Shown here one piece after another: positions 17,598 to 25,945 of a stretch of DNA of 64,000 bases. This DNA comes from JAHBTB01 sp964451255. Lineage in GTDB: Bacteria; Armatimonadota; Fimbriimonadia; Fimbriimonadales; Fimbriimonadaceae. How positions within the stretch are numbered: position 1 is the first letter of the stretch; each line of letters begins with the position of its first letter. Both the position numbers and the translations under genes were made by a program. The notes beneath the pieces were generated by a model that saw only the letters and a program-made list of their open reading frames with translations, was not told where the DNA came from and did not search any database. Location of the stretch: assembly GCA_964451255.1 (NCBI GenBank), contig CAYVHL010000001.1:744001-808000 (forward strand), written 5' to 3'.

Positions 17598-17947
17598 TGG
17601 CATTGAGTCGTGTTGTTGTAGGCGGGCCATTCGTAGTCATGGCACACCGAATCCGTGTATACACCACCGACGCATTGTACGTTGTCACAGCCGGGGCCAA
17701 CGCACCCACGGTGGCCGTTTGGTGGGAAATGGATGTATCCGCCGCTGTCGCCGCCCGGATGACATGTAGTCACGCAGGGGTCGTTCCCGGGAAAAGCGCA
17801 GATCTTCCACCCAGCGCCTTGTGTAGTCGCCTGGCCAGGAACCACAATGGGCATCTCGTCGCGATAATGGAGCCCGACTAAGGCGCTCGCCAGAGCTGCA
17901 GCGGAAAACGAGAGGCAGAATACTAGGAATGCTTGCTTCGGGATCAT
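17594..17947 (-). CDS. small Cys-rich exported protein, unknown function
   Basis: 117 residues; not recognised. A signal peptide (AFLVFCLSFSAAALASA) is followed by a mature domain with seven or eight Cys and many Gly (ICAFPGNDPCVTTCHPGGDSGG, CVGPGCDNVQCVGG). ATG 17947 is chosen because GGAAGG lies about 5 nt upstream; GTG 17953 is a weaker alternative. It is the first gene of a three-gene run with the prepilin-like and DsbA-like genes. The Cys content and the downstream disulfide-forming enzyme suggest it folds with disulfides outside the cytoplasm. Confidence 0.65.
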   Translation of the reverse strand: MIPKQAFLVFCLSFSAAALASALVGLHYRDEMPIVVPGQATTQGAGWKICAFPGNDPCVTTCHPGGDSGGYIHFPPNGHRGCVGPGCDNVQCVGGVYTDSVCHDYEWPAYNNTTQCQ

Positions 17948-18120
17948 ATTCACCTTCCTTATTGCGACAGTACCCCACCCCTCGAGAAGTCAATGGGTTG
18001 ACTAGAAATGGAAGGAATTGTTTATGGCTTTATGCAAATCTGGCGCCGATTGAGCTTTCTGGGTCAAGTTCTGCCCTGGCCGAGGCGACAGGTCGGCGCC
18101 AGGCTTTCTCCGAATCATCG

Positions 18121-18216
18121 CCCATGAACAACCTGTTTCTGTCGATGCTGGACTTCGTCGGGGTCAAGGTTGAGACGCTGGGTGACGCGACCGGGAAGCT
18201 GCAGGGGTTGTTCTGA
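18121..18216 (+). pseudogene. 3'-end fragment of a second DUF1552 gene
   Basis: These 96 nt match 15825-15920, the 3' end of the DUF1552 gene, at 88 of 96 positions and end in a stop codon at the same place. Of 31 sense codons six differ, five of them silently (one Ser to Ala), and TAG is replaced by TGA. Upstream of 18121 only faint similarity remains (SESSPMNN against PEHTPMNN). The silent-site pattern indicates that it diverged as coding sequence, so it is a remnant of a paralogue or of a related allele rather than a fresh copy of the neighbour. Confidence 0.8.
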
Positions 18217-18412
18217 GGGCCTACGTGCTGGGATTCCCGTCCACATACTTGTCTGCGTGAATACGCCGCGTGCCACTGATCCCAGGGCGCCCTGAACGAT
18301 TGCTTGGCATTACGAACGAAGACTATCACATCGGAACCAGTTTCCATACGATGTGTCTAGAGTTGCAAATAACATCGAGTTCAGGTTTACACCCGACAGG
18401 TAGATGCCGCCG

Positions 18413-19051
18413 CTATTGGCAAGCTTTCGTCTGGCCAGGATAAGTGCAACCAAAGTCAAAACCAACCGTCGTGACCTGCTTGACATGCCAGTCACCGAAC
18501 AAGATGTTCACCCACTTGCCATGGCCGGTCATGGGCACGTTCTCCGGTCGGCCGTCGACCACAAAAGCGTCCATGAGTATGTCGGTGCGACTGGGCGAAG
18601 ACAGGCCGTCGATGTTGATCTTCAGCCACTTTTGGTCAGGTGGCGACAGCGTCTTGAATCCGATTGAATAGGCGTAGCTCTTGTAGGTGTGGTCGAAGTT
18701 TCCTTCCTGGTCGAACCGCCCCATGTACTTGTCGAGCGGGCAGAAGAACTGCCGTTTGTCGACACCGTATCTGGCCATCGTCAATACGAGTTCCTTCGAC
18801 TGGTCTGGATGGTCGCTGGAGCTGGCGTCATCGAAGTACGGCGGAAGCAAGCCACCGTTGTCGGCGGTGTACAAGTCGTATGCTTTGCCGATCGACGACA
18901 GGTCTTGGGTGCAGGTCGACACCTTGGCAAACCATAGTGCACTCTTAAAGGCGGCTGTCAGCAAAGCTGCCACGATCGAAATGATCGCGATGGCGACCAT
19001 GAGTTCGACGAGCGTCCAGCCACGATGTCGTTCGTGCTGGCACTTCGTCAT
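18413..19051 (-). CDS. prepilin-like protein with N-terminal methylation helix (paralogue B)
   Basis: 212 residues. The leader ends RG, giving the cut before WTLVELMVAIAIISIVAALL, with the prepilin Glu at +5. The body contains DNGGLLPPYF, YGVDKRQFFCPLDK, YKSYAYSIG and FGDWHVK, all shared with the AT-rich paralogue at 16953-17597. It begins 9 nt after the stop of the VWA gene, so it may be part of that transcript. Such pseudopilin-like proteins are numerous in Armatimonadota and Planctomycetes; their target assembly is unknown. Confidence 0.85.
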   Translation of the reverse strand: MTKCQHERHRGWTLVELMVAIAIISIVAALLTAAFKSALWFAKVSTCTQDLSSIGKAYDLYTADNGGLLPPYFDDASSSDHPDQSKELVLTMARYGVDKRQFFCPLDKYMGRFDQEGNFDHTYKSYAYSIGFKTLSPPDQKWLKINIDGLSSPSRTDILMDAFVVDGRPENVPMTGHGKWVNILFGDWHVKQVTTVGFDFGCTYPGQTKACQ

Positions 19052-19060
19052 GGAAGTCCC

Positions 19061-20476
19061 TTACCCCTGTGTCTTGCCCTGGTCAAGCTGCACCACCGTG
19101 CCCATGAGCGTCTTCTCCGCATGGCCGGTGTTGCCGGATTGGATCGCTTGGATCGCGAGGGTGACCTCGCGCGCTTCTTGCTGGCGCCCTTGTGACAAGA
19201 GCAACGCTTGCGTTTTTTGTAAGTCGGCCATCGCGACGGCGGCGGTGATCGCCTGCGTCTTGAGCCCCATGATCGTCTTTTCGACCAAGCGGCTGGCCTG
19301 GTTGACCTCGGCGGCCGATGCCACACGCGGGTCGGGCGCAGCCGAGTAGCGGGCCGCTTCGGCGGTGAACTCCATCACACAGTCCACGTCGACGACCTCC
19401 GTCGCCCCTCCGAGGGACGTGTAGGACAGCTTGCCTCCCGCCACCCGGTAGTGACCGAGCGGGTGGTTGGGGAACTCCATGTCGACGACCACCTGCATCG
19501 TCGCGCCTCGCTCCATGTCGGCGAGGTCGATGGAGACCTCGTGCTCGCCGCCGGTCACCGTGTACCCGGTGCACGCCTTGAGGTTCACCCACCTGGCGAA
19601 CTTCATGTCCAGCTTCAGCTGGGTCGAGGTGACAGTCATCAGCTTCTCCAGCTCGGCCCGGAAGATCTCCGGGATCAGCTGGGGTTGTGGGATGTAATAG
19701 TGGTTCCCACCCGCCTTCTTGGCCATGGCTCCCAAAAGCTCCTCGTTGAAGTCGGAGCCGAAGCCGAGGAACGTGCAGGTGATGCCCTTCTGCCGGATCT
19801 CGCCCGCATGGGCGACGAGCGGCGCGAACTCCTTGATGCCGGCGGTGGGTTCGCCGTCGGTGAAGACCACCATGCGGGTGACCCGGTTGGGGTCTTCGGC
19901 CATCGCCAATTGTTGGGCGCCAAGGGTGAGGCCGTCGTATAGGTTCGTGGTGTAGCCAGGTGTCAATTGGGAGACACCGGCCTTGACCGCCGCCTTGTCG
20001 GTAAGGCGTTGCGGGGCCATCAGGACCTCGACGATCTCGTCGAAGAGGACGATGCTCAGCACGTCGTTCGGCCCCAGCAGGTCGACCACGTGGTTGACCG
20101 CCTGCTTGACGTACTCCAGGGGCGCGCCCTCCATCGAACCCGACCTATCAATGACGAGGCACAGGTTGAGCGGAGTCCGAGGCCCGCCGCCGACCGCCAT
20201 CCCAGGCAACCCAGGGGCGACGGGCGCGGTGATCTCCAGCAGGAACTGCTCCCGAGCCGGGCCGTTCGCCATCGTCGCGGGCCGGCTGGGCGTGACGGTC
20301 ACCGAGAGCGGCTTCCCCGGCGCCCAAGCGCCGGTCTTGTTCGGGTCGCCGACCGTTGGAGCGGCTGCCATCATCTGGGTGGCGCCCAAGTTCGGCCCCG
20401 GCCCACCCAAAACGGTCTTGTTGGGGTCGTTGGCGGGCCTGCCGATAACGGTCTTGTTGGGGTCGCTGGTGCTCAT
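19061..20476 (-). CDS. von Willebrand A (VWA) protein with repeated DPNKT tail
   Basis: 471 residues, cytoplasmic (no signal peptide). The N-terminal 50 residues hold three DPNKT motifs (residues 5-9, 17-21, 44-48), two of them encoded by an identical 19-nt word 36 nt apart. A VIT-like or linker segment leads to a VWA domain with a complete MIDAS: DRSGSM (Asp110, Ser112, Ser114), a Thr in GYTTNLYDGL and FTDGEPT. The C-terminal 140 residues are helical. Genes 3' of FHA proteins like this often act in phosphorylation-dependent assemblies; the DPNKTV/L tails look like phosphothreonine targets, which is inference. GTG 20494 is an alternative start. Confidence 0.82.
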   Translation of the reverse strand: MSTSDPNKTVIGRPANDPNKTVLGGPGPNLGATQMMAAAPTVGDPNKTGAWAPGKPLSVTVTPSRPATMANGPAREQFLLEITAPVAPGLPGMAVGGGPRTPLNLCLVIDRSGSMEGAPLEYVKQAVNHVVDLLGPNDVLSIVLFDEIVEVLMAPQRLTDKAAVKAGVSQLTPGYTTNLYDGLTLGAQQLAMAEDPNRVTRMVVFTDGEPTAGIKEFAPLVAHAGEIRQKGITCTFLGFGSDFNEELLGAMAKKAGGNHYYIPQPQLIPEIFRAELEKLMTVTSTQLKLDMKFARWVNLKACTGYTVTGGEHEVSIDLADMERGATMQVVVDMEFPNHPLGHYRVAGGKLSYTSLGGATEVVDVDCVMEFTAEAARYSAAPDPRVASAAEVNQASRLVEKTIMGLKTQAITAAVAMADLQKTQALLLSQGRQQEAREVTLAIQAIQSGNTGHAEKTLMGTVVQLDQGKTQG

Positions 20477-20497
20477 GCCGTCGTTACTCTCCACTTA

Positions 20498-21850
20498 CTA
20501 CTCTAGCCTAAACGAAGACGATCCGATCTGGAGCACCTCGCCCCGCCTCAGCGTCGCCGTGCTGACGCGCGCACCGTTGACGAACGTGCCGTTCGTTGAG
20601 CCGAGGTCTTGGACGGCAAGGCCGTCGGGCGTCGGTGTCAGACTGGCGTGCCTGCGGCTGGCCATGTTATCAAACCCCATCGGGATGGCGCCGCCCTCAC
20701 GCCCGACCTCGACCGGCCCCACCATCGGGAACCGTTGCCCGGTGAGGGGCCCGGCGGTGGCGACGAGGACCAGACCAGCCTGGGTCTGCGGCGCGGCGTA
20801 CTGCTGGGTCTGCGTCGGGGGGACGTAGGCTTGGGTCTGCGTGCCAGGCGGTGCGTAAGATTGAGGTTGCACGGGCTGGGACTGTCCGCCGACCATGTAT
20901 GGCCCCGACCGTCCTTCGCCCGACTTGGCCGCCGCCCCCGCCTTCATCAGGAACTGCAACTGGTTCGACCCGACGTTGATCATGTCCCCGGGCCTGAGGA
21001 CGGCGGGCGCGGCGAGACGGCCGCCGTTCAGACCGACGCCCATCGGTGTCCCCGGGTCGTGGAGGACATATTGACCGCCCTGCTTGACGATCACCGCTTG
21101 TAGCGGCGCGACATTGGGGTCGGAGAAAAGCGGGACATGAGCCCGCTCGTCGCGGCCGATCAGAGTCTGGGCGGCGTCGATCGGCCACTCCTTCCCTTCG
21201 TTACGGCCCAAGACGAGCCTCACCCACGCCTGGCGCGTCGCCAAGTCGGCCAGGGCCGTGAACAGGCCGATGAAGAGGCCGAGCGACAGGGCGGTGGCGG
21301 CACGGGAGCCCAGGCCCACCTCGTTGTTGCCGCGCATGGTCATCAACATCGGAGCGAGCACGGTGCCGATCATGTCGAAGGTCGCGCCCGCCAACACTGC
21401 GCCGACCAGACCTCCCAAGGCGCCCGACATGACTCCCCTGGCCGACATCTGCGTCCCACCGATCGCCGCTCCCAACAGGAGCCCGATGGGTGCGAACGCC
21501 ACCACCCGGGCGACGACCGCCACGGGCGAGAAGCCGCCGAGGAACACGCCTTCTCCGAACATCCCGGTGGCTAGAGCCCCGCCGATCGAGTGGCCGAGTA
21601 GCCCGCCAATGGAACCGAAGACCAGTCCGAGGCCGGTGGCGACCATGATGTTCGTCTTGCCGCCCCGTTGGAACCCCTGGAACAAACCGGCCGCCAGCCC
21701 GATCAGGGCGACGATGACCAGCACCATGACTCGTTCCCGCGCGCCCCAGTCGGCACTGCGCGAGTCCGTGGGCATCATCGGCTCGGTCAGCATCCAGCCG
21801 ACCACGCCCGCCACCGCGCACAGCACGGCTTTGGTCAGTACTCTCCCCAT
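20498..21850 (-). CDS. polytopic membrane protein with two FHA domains
   Basis: 450 residues. The N-terminal 200 residues form about six hydrophobic, Gly/Ala-rich helices. A first FHA-like domain (about 225-305) is degenerate: it keeps IGRDE but lacks SRxH and the NGT turn. A linker rich in Pro, Gln and Thr (TQTQAYVPPTQTQQY) leads to a canonical FHA domain (about 365-450) with GREGGA, SRRHASL and STNGTFVNG. FHA domains bind phosphothreonine peptides. Start ATG 21850 has GAGGAG 5 nt upstream, overlapping the end of the preceding gene. Confidence 0.88.
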   Translation of the reverse strand: MGRVLTKAVLCAVAGVVGWMLTEPMMPTDSRSADWGARERVMVLVIVALIGLAAGLFQGFQRGGKTNIMVATGLGLVFGSIGGLLGHSIGGALATGMFGEGVFLGGFSPVAVVARVVAFAPIGLLLGAAIGGTQMSARGVMSGALGGLVGAVLAGATFDMIGTVLAPMLMTMRGNNEVGLGSRAATALSLGLFIGLFTALADLATRQAWVRLVLGRNEGKEWPIDAAQTLIGRDERAHVPLFSDPNVAPLQAVIVKQGGQYVLHDPGTPMGVGLNGGRLAAPAVLRPGDMINVGSNQLQFLMKAGAAAKSGEGRSGPYMVGGQSQPVQPQSYAPPGTQTQAYVPPTQTQQYAAPQTQAGLVLVATAGPLTGQRFPMVGPVEVGREGGAIPMGFDNMASRRHASLTPTPDGLAVQDLGSTNGTFVNGARVSTATLRRGEVLQIGSSSFRLE

Positions 21851-21851
21851 C

Positions 21852-23063
21852 TCACTCCTCGTATCGGAACGCCACCGCCCCGAACTGGACGACGTCCCCG
21901 GGCTGTAATGTGGCCGGCCCGGTGAGCTTCGCCCCGTTCAGATAGGTTCCGTTCTTGCTTCCTTGGTCTTCGACGACGACGCTCTCGCCGGTGCGGGTCA
22001 AAGTCGCGTGGTTCCGAGACACGCTAGACTCTCCGACCAGAGAGACCGCCAGGCCAGGTTCGCGCCCGACCGTGTTCGGCCCTTCGACGAGGCTGACTGT
22101 GGTCCCGTCCGGGCCAGTGACCCTGGGGGCCTTGACCACGGTCGGCTGGATCGACGGCGTGGCCGGACCGAGGTCTGCGCCGCCCAGCACGATCTTTTCG
22201 ATCGGTTTGGGCGCCTGCGGCACCGGGGCGGCCCCAGTCGGATCGGCTGGGTCCTGGTTGAGCGGCACCCCCGCCTTCTCCATGATTTCGGTCACCTTGT
22301 CTTTGTGGTTGGTGACGTACCACCATGCCCCGTATCCGAGGCCCCCGACCAGCGCCAAACCGATGACCATGTTCACGAGCAGGCCGACGGGGTTCGGTGC
22401 CTTTTCTTCCTTCTTTGGCTCGGCCTTGGCCTCAGCGGGATCGGCAGACGCCTTTGGCGTCTCGGCAGGAAGAATGTCGGCGCCATCGGGCACGACAAGC
22501 TTGATGGGCACCCACCCGCCCTTGGTCGGTTTGACCGTGAAGGTCTGCGGGTCGGACGTCTTCTCCACGCCGCCTACTTTGTAGGTCGCGGTGAGGGTCG
22601 CGTCGCCCGGCTTGAGCAAGTTGAACTGGACGACGCCTTTGTCGGAAGGTGTCAGCAATGTCTGGTGTTTTTCGTCACCCAAGGTCATGGTCACGGACGC
22701 GCTGGCGACGAGCCCCTTGGCCGTGGCGACCGTGACCCGCGCGCCCCGGACGAGGGTGTATTCGCCGTCTTTGACTGCCCAGGCGCCGTCTTTCAGGTCG
22801 CTGACCAGGTGCTCTGCCACCGCGCCGGTGTCCTTGTCATGGACGAACACGGTGAGATCGCCAGCGGTGGAGGACGTCTTGAGTTCGACTGCCTTGCCCG
22901 TGACCTCCTTGGTCTCGGGCACAGTCTCCATGTCCGCTTTGCTCTGAAGCCAGACTTCCCGGTCGCCTTCGCCAGGGAACTGGATCTTGATGGTCTTTGT
23001 CGACTGTGCGGCCGCGAACGCGGCCGTCGCGACGAGTAGCCAGACCGTCAGTCTTCGCAACAC
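21852..23063 (-). CDS. signal-peptide protein with one membrane helix and cytoplasmic FHA domain
   Basis: 403 residues. A signal peptide (LTVWLLVATAAFAAAQ) exports an N-terminal region of about 200 residues with beta-rich, Ig/carboxypeptidase-regulatory-like repeats (GARVTVATAKGLVASASVTM, GDATLTATYKVGG). A Pro/Glu/Lys-rich linker and a membrane helix (about 225-248) follow, then an FHA domain (about 320-403) with GREPGLAV, SRNHATL and SKNGTYLNG. Such a layout could carry a signal across the membrane. Start GTG 23063 lies inside the 3' end of nnr (16-nt overlap). Confidence 0.85.
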   Translation of the reverse strand: MLRRLTVWLLVATAAFAAAQSTKTIKIQFPGEGDREVWLQSKADMETVPETKEVTGKAVELKTSSTAGDLTVFVHDKDTGAVAEHLVSDLKDGAWAVKDGEYTLVRGARVTVATAKGLVASASVTMTLGDEKHQTLLTPSDKGVVQFNLLKPGDATLTATYKVGGVEKTSDPQTFTVKPTKGGWVPIKLVVPDGADILPAETPKASADPAEAKAEPKKEEKAPNPVGLLVNMVIGLALVGGLGYGAWWYVTNHKDKVTEIMEKAGVPLNQDPADPTGAAPVPQAPKPIEKIVLGGADLGPATPSIQPTVVKAPRVTGPDGTTVSLVEGPNTVGREPGLAVSLVGESSVSRNHATLTRTGESVVVEDQGSKNGTYLNGAKLTGPATLQPGDVVQFGAVAFRYEE

Positions 23064-24589
23064 GATTGGATTAGTTTAGCCCTAGTGACCGGAAGTTGCT
23101 TGGCGACGTCGCGGGCGAGAAACCCGATTGCCCCGACCGCCTCTTCGCAAGCGTCTCCCGTCAAGCCGTGCCAGAACATGGCGCAACTGGCCGCCTCGTA
23201 GGGGGTCAGGTCTTGCGCGCAGAGGGTGGCGACGATACCGCCGAGCACGTCGCCCATGCCCGCCGTCGCCATGCCAGGGTTGCCGGTCGGGTTCACGTTG
23301 AGCGGTTCCCCAGGGGCGCCGACAACACTATAGGGGCCTTTGAGCAACACCGTCTTGCCCGTCTGGTTCACCGCTGAACGGACGGCATGGAACCGGTCGC
23401 TCTGTACCACCTCCACCGGCCACTTCAGCAGGCGTCCTATCTCGCCAGGGTGGGGTGTAAGGGCACAGTCGACCGGTGGCAGGGACAACCCCTTGCTCAC
23501 CGCGTTCAAAGCGTCGGCGTCCAGACAGGCCGGTTTGTCCCAGCGAGGCCACAACTTGGCCAAGAAGTCGCTGGCGACGGAGCCTGAAGTAAGGCCAGGC
23601 CCGAACAAGGCGGCGTCGAACCGACCGTTGGCGGCGAGGATATCCTCAGCCGCATCGGGCGAGACGACGCCTTCGATCTCAGGGAGCGGCATGAGGAGAC
23701 ATTCCGGGACGCGCCGCGCAACCGTGTCGCAGACGTCTGGGACGCTCGCCACCGTCACCATCCCGGCTCCGGCGCGGTAGGCGGCCTCGACCGCAAGCAC
23801 GGCCGCGCCCCTCATGCCTTTGCTTCCCGCCACGATCAGGACATGCCCGTTGGAACCCTTGTGGCTCGTCTTGACGCGCTCGGGCAGGCGGTCGACCACC
23901 CACTGGGCGTCCAGCAAGTTGGCGCCGGTCGGCGCGCGCAAGAGGTCTTTGGGCAACCCGATGTCAGCGACGGTCCAGTCTCCCGCGTGCTCAAGGCCAG
24001 TACCTTGGAACAGGCACGGCTTGGGGAGGCCGAACGTCACGGTCCGGGAAGCGTAGACACTGTCGCCGAGTTCTTCCCCGGTGTCGGTGTGGATTCCCGT
24101 CGGCTGGTCCACCGCGAGCATCGGGACACCGCAGAGGTTGACCGCCCGGACCGCCGCCAGGACGTGGCCGTGCAGCGGGCCTTCGATGCCGATCCCGAGC
24201 ATTGCGTCAACGACCACTTCGTGCTGGTGCAGCCCCTCTACGGTCTCCGACCACCTCGGGTCGTCACAAAAGACCGGCTCCACGCCATGGGTGCGGGCCT
24301 GGACCATCTGTTGGCGGCAGGCCTCTTCCAGTTCCGGCTCGGTCGCGGTGACGACGCACTCGACGTCGTACTGGTGCTGGGAGGCCAGCCGGGCGACGAC
24401 GAATCCGTCGCCTCCGTTGTGCCCCTTTCCGCATAGGACAGCCACCTTGCATGGGCGCGGGGACATTTGCCGCAAGGCCTCGAACACGGCCAACCCGGCC
24501 CGCTCCATAAGGACGGCGGTGGTCATGCCGTAGGTCTCGCGGGCGGCGCGGTCGATCTCTCGCGACCGCTTGCTGTCGGCGATCCACAT
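23048..24589 (-). CDS. nnr: bifunctional NAD(P)H-hydrate epimerase / ADP-dependent dehydratase
   Basis: 513-residue nicotinamide-nucleotide repair enzyme. The N-terminal YjeF_N epimerase half shows CGKGHNGGDGFVVARL; the C-terminal carbohydrate-kinase-like dehydratase half shows TPHPGEIGRLL and the GNPGMATAGMGDVLGG nucleotide-binding motif. It repairs R- and S-NAD(P)HX formed by heat or GAPDH side reaction. Full length. It follows the ASCH gene by 3 nt and overlaps the FHA gene by 16 nt, so it is in the same transcript as the FHA/VWA module, although no functional link is evident. Confidence 0.95.
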   Translation of the reverse strand: MWIADSKRSREIDRAARETYGMTTAVLMERAGLAVFEALRQMSPRPCKVAVLCGKGHNGGDGFVVARLASQHQYDVECVVTATEPELEEACRQQMVQARTHGVEPVFCDDPRWSETVEGLHQHEVVVDAMLGIGIEGPLHGHVLAAVRAVNLCGVPMLAVDQPTGIHTDTGEELGDSVYASRTVTFGLPKPCLFQGTGLEHAGDWTVADIGLPKDLLRAPTGANLLDAQWVVDRLPERVKTSHKGSNGHVLIVAGSKGMRGAAVLAVEAAYRAGAGMVTVASVPDVCDTVARRVPECLLMPLPEIEGVVSPDAAEDILAANGRFDAALFGPGLTSGSVASDFLAKLWPRWDKPACLDADALNAVSKGLSLPPVDCALTPHPGEIGRLLKWPVEVVQSDRFHAVRSAVNQTGKTVLLKGPYSVVGAPGEPLNVNPTGNPGMATAGMGDVLGGIVATLCAQDLTPYEAASCAMFWHGLTGDACEEAVGAIGFLARDVAKQLPVTRAKLIQSCCED

Positions 24590-24592
24590 GTC

Positions 24593-24940
24593 CTACTCGT
24601 CCACGCGTGAGAAATAGATGACGGTGACTTGATGGGCAGGGGTGATGAACTCGCCGTAGATCCGGGTCAGGAGGGCGATGACCTCGTCCTCGCTGCGGAG
24701 TTCGGGGTTCTCGCGCTCGATGTCACGGGGGGAAAGGTCTTTGATCTGCTTGACCTCGACCCGGTCGAGGATCGCGGTGTAAAGTTTTTGTCGCCTACCA
24801 AAGCGCGGGCCGACTGTGACCCACACGACCATGCCGGTCTGGTACTTGTTCGATTTGTCGCCCATCCGGATCGTGGCGGTCTTTCGGTTGTTTGCCAGAA
24901 CATCGCCGTAGAGTTCCGAGTAGAAATTAAGTGCGAACAT
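24593..24940 (-). CDS. ASCH-domain protein
   Basis: 115 residues matching the ASCH fold: FYSELYGDVLANNRKTATIRMGD near the N-terminus and the beta-rich core VVWVTVGPRFGRRQKLYTAILDRVEVK, then an alpha-helical end. ASCH domains relate to PUA and are proposed to bind RNA; some are N4-acetylcytidine amidohydrolases (YqfB), and these are similar in size. Start ATG 24940 (MFALNFYSE) is preferred over TTG 24970. First gene of the minus-strand run leading to nnr. Confidence 0.75.
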   Translation of the reverse strand: MFALNFYSELYGDVLANNRKTATIRMGDKSNKYQTGMVVWVTVGPRFGRRQKLYTAILDRVEVKQIKDLSPRDIERENPELRSEDEVIALLTRIYGEFITPAHQVTVIYFSRVDE

Positions 24941-24996
24941 GATATGCCGTTGGTTCCCCTTCCCGACCAATCTCCTATTCTAGTGGATTTGACAGC

Positions 24997-25917
24997 ATGA
25001 CCCCTGTTTGGTCGGTTCTATTGGCCTTGGCCGGGCTCTATCTCATCCTGCTTGCCCTGGTGACCTGGTTCAGCCTACGGCCTATGAGGCTTGTCCAGTG
25101 GTTCAGCCCCGCGATGGTCGGACTTCCCCAAGAGGACGTCTCGTTCACCACGTCGGACGGGATCGTCATCCGGGGTTGGTACACCGAAGCGGGCAAGGGA
25201 AAGGTGGTCGTCGCCGTCCACGGCTACATGATGAACCGCTGTGAGTTCGCGCCGTACGCGCAGATGTTCTTTCAGGACGGGTGGTCCACGTTGGTGTTCG
25301 ACACACGCGCCCAAGGGAAAAGCGGCGGCAAGCGGGTCGGTCTCGGCTGTGACGAAAAGCTTGACGTCGAAGCGGCAGTCGCCTGGGTGCTCGAACGGGA
25401 GCCGGACGCCCGCATAGTCCTCTTTGGAAGCAGCATGGGCGGGATAGCAAGCTCCCTCGCGGCGGCCGAGCGGCCTCAAGACATCGAGGCCCTGTTACTC
25501 GACGGCGCGTACGCGTCCCTGAACGACGCCATCGACGGCTGGTGGGAGTTCATCGGCTGGAGGGGCCTGAGCAAGCTTTTGAGCCCCGTTAAGTACGCCG
25601 GGATGCTCATCGTCGGCATCAATCCGAAGGAGGTCATGCTCCAGAAGATGTTGCCCGGGTTCAAAGGCAAGCCCGCGCTCCTCTTGTACGGAAGCGAGGA
25701 CAAGCTGATCAAACCCGAGTCGGTCAAGGAACTCTCGGACGGCCTGCCCGGACACGAGGTGCGGGTGTTCGAGGGCAGCGACCACGGCCAGGCCAGGCTC
25801 GACCACGGCCCCGATTACCGGGCCGCGGTCTTAGGGTTCTTGCGAAAGCTGGACCAACGGACCGATTCGCCAAAAATGTTGCGACCGATCGGCCCCGACC
25901 CCCCTCATAGCCAGTAG
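24997..25917 (+). CDS. membrane-anchored alpha/beta hydrolase
   Basis: 306 residues. An N-terminal membrane helix (VLLALAGLYLILLALVTWF) anchors an alpha/beta hydrolase domain. The oxyanion-loop segment VAVHGYMMNRCEF, nucleophile elbow GSSMGG, acid in YGSEDKLI and His in EGSDHGQA give a complete Ser-Asp-His triad. The group resembles YqkD/FrsA-like serine aminopeptidases (S33-like) or esterases; the substrate is unknown. Head-to-head with the ASCH gene across a 56-nt spacer. Confidence 0.88.
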   Translation: MTPVWSVLLALAGLYLILLALVTWFSLRPMRLVQWFSPAMVGLPQEDVSFTTSDGIVIRGWYTEAGKGKVVVAVHGYMMNRCEFAPYAQMFFQDGWSTLVFDTRAQGKSGGKRVGLGCDEKLDVEAAVAWVLEREPDARIVLFGSSMGGIASSLAAAERPQDIEALLLDGAYASLNDAIDGWWEFIGWRGLSKLLSPVKYAGMLIVGINPKEVMLQKMLPGFKGKPALLLYGSEDKLIKPESVKELSDGLPGHEVRVFEGSDHGQARLDHGPDYRAAVLGFLRKLDQRTDSPKMLRPIGPDPPHSQ

Positions 25918-25945
25918 TAAGCCGTTCGGCTTATGGAGAAAAAAG

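Noticed and set aside
15921..18216. Integrated mobile element
   Set aside because: No integrase, transposase or tRNA attachment site is present; only the duplicated gene end supports it, so it is reported as a scar, not as a mobile element.
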